Shown here piece by piece: positions 6,238-8,233 of a stretch of 8,233 nt of DNA. A model generated the notes under the pieces. It made no database searches and was not told where the DNA came from. It saw only the letters and a list, made by a program, of their open reading frames with translations. The position numbers and the translations under genes were made by a program. The DNA is from Chloroflexota bacterium. GTDB lineage: Bacteria > Chloroflexota > UBA5177 > JANWHV01. Location: assembly GCA_025924845.1 (NCBI GenBank), contig JAICHN010000236.1:1-8233 (forward strand), in the 5' to 3' direction. How positions within the stretch are numbered: position 1 is the first letter of the stretch; each line of letters begins with the position of its first letter.

Positions 6238-8184
6238 ATGGCTAAGGTTATTGGTATCGACCTGGGTACCACCAATTCCTGCGTGTCGGTGATGGAAGGC
6301 GGCGAACCGGTGGTTATCCCCAACGCCGAGGGGAATAGAACCACGCCGTCGGTCGTGGCGTTCACCAAGGGCGGCGAACGGTTGGTGGGCCAGGTGGCGA
6401 AACGCCAGGCGATCACCAACTCGGAGAATACGGTGTTCAGCGTGAAGCGATTCATGGGCCGTAAGTTTAACGAGCCGGACATCGATCGCGACAAACGCCT
6501 CGTGCCCTATAAAGTGGTGGCGCGGAATAACGGCGACGTGGCCGTCGAGGTCATGGGCAAGCAGTATACGCCGCCGGAAATCAGCGCCATGGTGCTCGGT
6601 AAGCTCAAGGCGGACGCTGAGGCTTACCTGGGCAGCAAAGTAACGCAGGCCGTGATTACGGTGCCGGCCTACTTCAACAACAGTCAGCGTGAGGCCACCA
6701 AGGATGCCGGCAAGATCGCCGGCCTTGAGGTGTTGCGCATCATCAACGAGCCGACCGCTTCGGCCCTCGCCTACGGCCTGGATAAGAAGAAGGACGAGAA
6801 AATCGCCGTCTATGACCTTGGCGGCGGCACCTTCGATATCTCCATTCTGGAATTGGGCGACGGAGTTTTCGAGGTCAAAAGCACTAATGGCGATACGCAC
6901 CTCGGCGGCGACGACTTCGATCAGCGGATTATTAACTGGCTGGCCGATGAGTTCCGTCGCGAGCAAGGCATCGATATCCGCGAGGATCGGGTGGCCCTAC
7001 AGCGCCTCAAGGAGGCGGCCGAGAAGGCAAAAATCGAACTGAGCAGCGCCATGACGACGGAATTGAATCTCCCCTTCGTTACGGCGGACGCCAGCGGCCC
7101 GAAGCACCTTGTGATGACGCTCACCCGTTCCAAGCTGGAGCAACTGGTCGGGGAACTGATCGAGCGTTCCAAGGGGCCGGTGCTTCAGGCCCTTAAGGAT
7201 GCGGGACTCAAGCCGTCCGATATTGATGAGGTAGTGCTGGTGGGCGGCCAGACTCGGATGCCTGCCGTGCAGACCATGGTCAAAGACTTGTTCGGCAAGG
7301 AGCCGAACCGCGGGGTCAATCCCGATGAGGTGGTGGCTATTGGCGCCGCAATCCAGGCCGGGGTGCTCTCGGGCGACGTGAAGGATGTCCTGCTCCTGGA
7401 TGTCACGCCGCTGAGCCTGGGCATCGAGACCATGGGCGGGGTGTTCACCAAGCTGATCGAGCGGAATACGACCATTCCGACCAGCAAGAGTCAGGTGTTC
7501 TCCACCGCGTCGGACAATCAGCCCAGCGTGGAAATCCACGTGCTGCAAGGGGAGCGCGAACTGGCCCAGTACAACAAGACGATGGGCAAGTTCCACCTGG
7601 AAGGGATTCCCCCGGCGCCTCGTGGTATTCCTCAGATTGAGGTAACCTTCGACATCGACGCCAACGGGGTGGTGCATGTGTCCGCCAAGGACAAGGGCAC
7701 CGGACGCGAGCAGAAAATCACCATTACCGCTTCCAGCGGTTTGGCGAAGGAAGAGGTGGAGCGCATGGTGCGCGACGCCGAGACGCACGCGGCCGACGAT
7801 GCGCGGCGCCGTGAAGAGGTCGAGGTTCGGAACAACGCCGACAGCATGGTCTACAGTGCCCGCAAGACCCTCGACGAGCACAAGGAGCATATTAACGAGA
7901 CGCTCAAGGCCGATATCGACCGTAACATCGGTGATGTGGAAGCGGCCTTGAAGACCGATGACGTCGAGCGCATCAAAGAGGCCTCGGAGGGCTTGAAGAA
8001 GGCTCTGCAAGGGGTCGGCCAGGCAATTTATGGGGCCGCCGGCGCGGGCGAACAGCAGGGCGGCTTTGACGGCTCAACCTTCGACGGCACAGGCACGGCG
8101 GATCAGGACGGCAGCGGCGCCGGCGAAACCGGGGCCGGTCATGCCGACGAGAACACGGTTGAGGGCGAGTTCAAGGAAGTGTAG
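6238..8184 (+). CDS. dnaK: Molecular chaperone DnaK (Hsp70)
   Basis: DnaK is the ATP-driven Hsp70 chaperone that binds exposed hydrophobic peptide segments in the cytoplasm, working with DnaJ and GrpE. The protein has 648 residues, the usual size. The nucleotide-binding domain contains [10 protein letters not shown] (5-14), [17 protein letters not shown] (142-158), [11 protein letters not shown] (170-180), DLGGGTFD (193-200) and [10 protein letters not shown] (333-342). The interdomain linker is [16 protein letters not shown] (383-398). The substrate-binding beta domain contains a conserved FDIDANG (471-477), and the helical lid spans about 500-600. The C-terminal tail (601-648) is Gly- and acid-rich and ends VEGEFKEV. 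The domain carries the insert around residues 74-100 that is absent from Firmicutes and actinobacterial DnaK. The gene follows grpE after 16 nt with AAGGAG (6220-6225) and GGGAG (6231-6235) upstream, and ends in a tandem TAG-TAA stop. Confidence 0.98.
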   Translation: MAKVIGIDLGTTNSCVSVMEGGEPVVIPNAEGNRTTPSVVAFTKGGERLVGQVAKRQAITNSENTVFSVKRFMGRKFNEPDIDRDKRLVPYKVVARNNGDVAVEVMGKQYTPPEISAMVLGKLKADAEAYLGSKVTQAVITVPAYFNNSQREATKDAGKIAGLEVLRIINEPTASALAYGLDKKKDEKIAVYDLGGGTFDISILELGDGVFEVKSTNGDTHLGGDDFDQRIINWLADEFRREQGIDIREDRVALQRLKEAAEKAKIELSSAMTTELNLPFVTADASGPKHLVMTLTRSKLEQLVGELIERSKGPVLQALKDAGLKPSDIDEVVLVGGQTRMPAVQTMVKDLFGKEPNRGVNPDEVVAIGAAIQAGVLSGDVKDVLLLDVTPLSLGIETMGGVFTKLIERNTTIPTSKSQVFSTASDNQPSVEIHVLQGERELAQYNKTMGKFHLEGIPPAPRGIPQIEVTFDIDANGVVHVSAKDKGTGREQKITITASSGLAKEEVERMVRDAETHAADDARRREEVEVRNNADSMVYSARKTLDEHKEHINETLKADIDRNIGDVEAALKTDDVERIKEASEGLKKALQGVGQAIYGAAGAGEQQGGFDGSTFDGTGTADQDGSGAGETGAGHADENTVEGEFKEV

Positions 8185-8195
8185 TAAGACGCTGG

Positions 8196-8220
8196 TTCGC
8201 CCGGCCACTGGCGGGGCGGA
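8196..8220 (+). other. Imperfect GC-rich hairpin downstream of dnaK
   Basis: TTCGCCC (8196-8202) can pair with GGGCGGA (8214-8220, one T-G wobble), and inside it GCC (8204-8206) pairs with GGC (8210-8212) across an ACT loop, with a single G-G mismatch at 8203/8213. The stem begins 11 nt after the dnaK TAG. No run of T follows in the remaining 13 nt, so it is not a classic intrinsic terminator. It could be a weak attenuator or an mRNA-processing or stabilising stem before a downstream gene. Confidence 0.4.
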
Positions 8221-8233
8221 CAGGCGAGTCGGA

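Noticed and set aside
6178..6966. 262-codon open frame on the - strand across the grpE end and dnaK start
   Set aside because: It is a shadow of two real genes and the protein resembles nothing I recognise.
6997..8010. Long open frame of 337 codons on the - strand inside dnaK
   Set aside because: It lies fully antisense to an intact, highly conserved dnaK. Long antisense frames over hsp70 genes are a known result of GC-rich codon bias and have led to false annotations. The translation shows no family motif and I see no ribosome binding site that would support it.
8037..8160. Gly/Ala/Asp-rich repetitive C-terminal part of dnaK as a possible inserted repeat
   Set aside because: A flexible, low-complexity tail before a conserved acidic end is normal in bacterial DnaK, and the reading frame and base composition continue smoothly.

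Overview
The window is GC-rich bacterial chromosome, read entirely on the + strand, with almost no non-coding DNA. It holds seven intact or partial genes: the C-terminal end of a rhomboid protease, a MurE-type peptidoglycan ligase, a diacylglycerol-kinase-like lipid kinase, a tetrapyrrole-methylase/MazG fusion (YabN type), then hrcA, grpE and dnaK. No mobile element, CRISPR array, tRNA or rRNA is visible. I see no frameshift or internal stop in any gene. I did not find an undescribed system. The most informative parts are the heat-shock control region and some unusual active-site motifs in the MurE-like protein.

The organism is most likely a GC-rich, CIRCE/HrcA-regulated bacterium, and Chloroflexota (Thermomicrobia-like) is my best guess at low to moderate confidence. 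The reasons are the hrcA-grpE-dnaK order with a CIRCE operator, a DnaK that carries the nucleotide-binding-domain insert that Firmicutes and Actinobacteria lack, and a MurE with GTDGKTT and EDPR motifs instead of the usual GTNGKTT and DNPR. This is inference from motifs and not from a database match.

Region 1 (1-4364) looks like one transcription unit of envelope and housekeeping genes. The rhomboid and murE are separated by 2 to 23 nt depending on the murE start. murE and the lipid kinase overlap by 11 nt, and the lipid kinase and mazG overlap by 8 nt, so translation is probably coupled. The products act in membrane proteolysis, cell-wall precursor synthesis, lipid phosphorylation and nucleotide-pool cleaning. 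Its promoter lies upstream of the window.

Region 2 (4365-4477) is the only real intergenic control region. It has a sigma70-type promoter (TTGACA, 17 nt, TACCCT with an extended -10 TG) followed by a CIRCE inverted repeat just downstream of the expected transcription start. No terminator is visible after mazG, so read-through into the heat-shock genes is possible.

Region 3 (4478-8184) is the class I heat-shock operon. HrcA represses the operon through CIRCE, GrpE is the nucleotide exchange factor and DnaK is the Hsp70 chaperone. hrcA and grpE overlap by 8 nt; grpE and dnaK are 16 nt apart. The last 49 nt after dnaK contain an imperfect GC-rich hairpin without a T-tract; dnaJ may lie just beyond the window but cannot be seen.
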